A stretch of 64,000 nucleotides of DNA from Lentzea kentuckyensis (GTDB taxonomy: Bacteria; Actinomycetota; Actinomycetes; Mycobacteriales; Pseudonocardiaceae), in contig NZ_MUYM01000001.1 of NCBI RefSeq assembly GCF_002150765.1, forward strand, positions 92,326-156,325, read 5' to 3'. Position 1 is the first letter of the stretch. Every line of letters starts with the position of its first letter. Positions 62,988 through 64,000 of this stretch are shown piece by piece. Made by a program: the position numbers and the translations under genes. The notes beneath the pieces were generated by a model. That model did not search any database. It saw only the letters and a list, made by a program, of their open reading frames with translations, and was not told the origin of the DNA.

Positions 62988-63260
62988 GTGGACGTGCGAC
63001 TAAACGCGTGGGTGCGTGGACGGGTTCAGGGAGTCGGTTTTCGCTGGTGGACGCGAGCCAGGGCGCTAGAACTGGGCCTGGTGGGCAGCGCTTCGAACAG
63101 GCCGGACGGACGGGTCGAGGTCGTTGCCGAGGGACCGCGGGAGAAGTGTGAACAACTGCTGATGGCGCTCCGTTCGGGTGAAACCCCCGGACACGTCGAA
63201 TCTGTGGGTGAGCAGTGGTCCGAGGCGAGGGGTGATCTGACCGGGTTCGCCGAGCGCTGA
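62988..63260 (+). CDS. acyP: Acylphosphatase
   Basis: The 90-residue protein has the acylphosphatase signature [39 protein letters not shown], with the phosphate-binding Arg and Asn residues. It hydrolyses carboxyl-phosphate bonds. GTG 62988 is used, and GTG 62994 is possible. In mycobacteria acyP sits just upstream of smc, which would be beyond or displaced here by the sigma-factor pair. Confidence 0.92.
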   Translation: MDVRLNAWVRGRVQGVGFRWWTRARALELGLVGSASNRPDGRVEVVAEGPREKCEQLLMALRSGETPGHVESVGEQWSEARGDLTGFAER

Positions 63261-63293
63261 ACCCTTCCGAAGGAAGTGGCGTAGTAAGGGAGC

Positions 63294-63800
63294 GTGGACT
63301 CCGCCGAAGACGTCCTCATCCAGCTTTACGACCGCTGGAGAGGCCCGCTGCTGCACTACGTGTTGCGGCTGGTCGATGGCGACTACCAGCAGGCGGAGGA
63401 CGTCGTGCAGGAGACATTGCTCCGCGCGTGGCGGCACTACGACGAGCTGAACCCGGACGACGCGGCACCGTGGCTCTACACGGTCTCGCGCAACCTGGTG
63501 ATCTCCGGTTACCGCCGCCGCAACGCACGCGCGACCGAGGTGCCGCTCGAACCGGTGGACCTGCCGCCGGTCAGCGACAAGGTCGAGCACGTGCTGCAGA
63601 CGTGGCAGATCGCGTCGGCGCTGCGGGCGCTCACGCCTGAGCACCGGACGGTCGTCATCGAGCTGTACTACCGCCGCCGCACCGTCGCGGAGGCCGCCAA
63701 AGCGCTCGGCATCCCGCCGGGCACGGTCAAGTCGCGCTGCTTCTACGCACTGAGGGCGCTGCGCGACGCACTGGAGGAGAGAGGGGTGACCGAGGCGTGA
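63294..63800 (+). CDS. ECF RNA polymerase sigma factor
   Basis: The 168-residue sigma factor has sigma region 2 (about 10-80; VLRLVDGDYQQAEDVVQETLLRAWRHYDEL and APWLYTVSRNLVISGYRR) and region 4 (about 105-160; LRALTPEHRTVVIELYYRRRTVAEAAKALGIPPGTVKSRCFYALRALRDAL). It overlaps the putative anti-sigma gene by 4 bases. Position and layout resemble SigL/SigK-type mycobacterial pairs, but I do not assign a specific class. Confidence 0.92.
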   Translation: MDSAEDVLIQLYDRWRGPLLHYVLRLVDGDYQQAEDVVQETLLRAWRHYDELNPDDAAPWLYTVSRNLVISGYRRRNARATEVPLEPVDLPPVSDKVEHVLQTWQIASALRALTPEHRTVVIELYYRRRTVAEAAKALGIPPGTVKSRCFYALRALRDALEERGVTEA

Positions 63801-64000
63801 GCTGCCAGCACACCGTCGACGTCGGCGCCTACCTCTTCGGATCGCTCGACCTCAAGGAGCGGTCCGCGTTCGAACGCCATCTGCCCGGGTGCGACGCCTG
63901 CCAGGCCGAGATGCTGCGGCTGGCCCCGCTGCCGGGCCTGCTCGGCCGCCTGAGCCTGGAGGACGTCGAGAACCTCGACGAGATCCCCGCCCACCCACCC
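63797..64000 (+). CDS. Zinc-binding anti-sigma factor (partial, cut by window end)
   Basis: The visible 68 codons start at GTG 63797 (GTGA overlap with the sigma stop) and encode a ZAS-type zinc finger: CQHTVDVGAYLFGSLDLKERSAFERHLPGCDACQAEM, with the H-x3-C-x2-C pattern. Such proteins hold the sigma factor inactive until a signal arrives. The expected transmembrane helix and outer domain lie past 64000. Confidence 0.85.
   Translation, partial: MSCQHTVDVGAYLFGSLDLKERSAFERHLPGCDACQAEMLRLAPLPGLLGRLSLEDVENLDEIPAHPP

Overview
The window is a contiguous piece of a high-GC actinobacterial chromosome. GTG and TTG starts are frequent, many stop and start codons overlap by 4 bases, and the core gene order matches the mycobacterial block running from leuC/leuD/hupB through ppk, gpsA, ddl, thiL, ung, recG, rsmD and coaD to sepIVA, rnc, mutM and acyP. 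Coiled-coil polar-growth proteins, WXG-type secretion substrates and a mycobacterial-type SepIVA point to Mycobacteriales or Pseudonocardiales. My best guess is a Pseudonocardiaceae member (Lentzea/Saccharothrix/Amycolatopsis-like); this is inferred from gene order and protein families, not from a database search.

Layout. 0-2.6 kb: three co-directional genes resembling a type VII secretion (WXG100-like) effector cassette. 2.6-5.5 kb: a cobalamin riboswitch followed by a BtuC/BtuD/BtuF-type ABC importer. 5.6-8.1 kb: a short branched-chain-amino-acid leader peptide with a textbook attenuator, a citramalate-synthase-family gene and a fumarylacetoacetate-hydrolase-family gene. 8.2-13.2 kb: accessory genes (LuxR-type regulator, FAD monooxygenase, HAD hydrolase, SHOCT protein) and tRNA-Gln(CUG) and tRNA-Glu(CUC). 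13.2-17.5 kb: an NdgR/LtbR-type IclR regulator divergent from leuCD, then an HU protein with an H1-like tail and a repeat-rich non-coding stretch. 17.5-21 kb: small OB-fold-like protein, ppk and mutT1. 21-25.5 kb: secreted LVIVD-repeat protein, acyltransferase, lipoprotein and cofC. 25.6-29.6 kb: plsC, gpsA, a Cys/Met PLP enzyme, cysteine dioxygenase and a PNPOx-fold protein. 29.6-43.5 kb: a MocR regulator behind a striking inverted-repeat promoter region, acetyltransferases, ddl, thiL, ung, an MFS gene without a canonical start, rpmB, a DAK2/FakA-like gene, recG and a secreted sialidase-like protein. 43.5-55.4 kb: coiled-coil protein, pyc, metallo-hydrolase, an SDR remnant, rsmD, coaD, sepIVA, yceD, rpmF, rnc and mutM. 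55.4-64 kb: PadR/HAAS-domain pair, MarR, KdpDE without kdpFABC, three cell-surface genes, acyP, and an ECF sigma/anti-sigma pair cut by the window end.

Functional links. Leucine/isoleucine synthesis is touched twice (attenuated citramalate-synthase gene; IclR-leuCD). Phospholipid synthesis is represented by plsC-gpsA. Cysteine breakdown is suggested by the PLP lyase next to cysteine dioxygenase. Vitamin B6 status may be sensed by MocR. The islands inserted into the conserved backbone (0-2.6, 8-13, 21-24, 55.5-63 kb) are enriched in regulators, secreted proteins and repeats, and hold most of what looks unusual. I found no CRISPR array, insertion sequence, transposase, rRNA or prophage.
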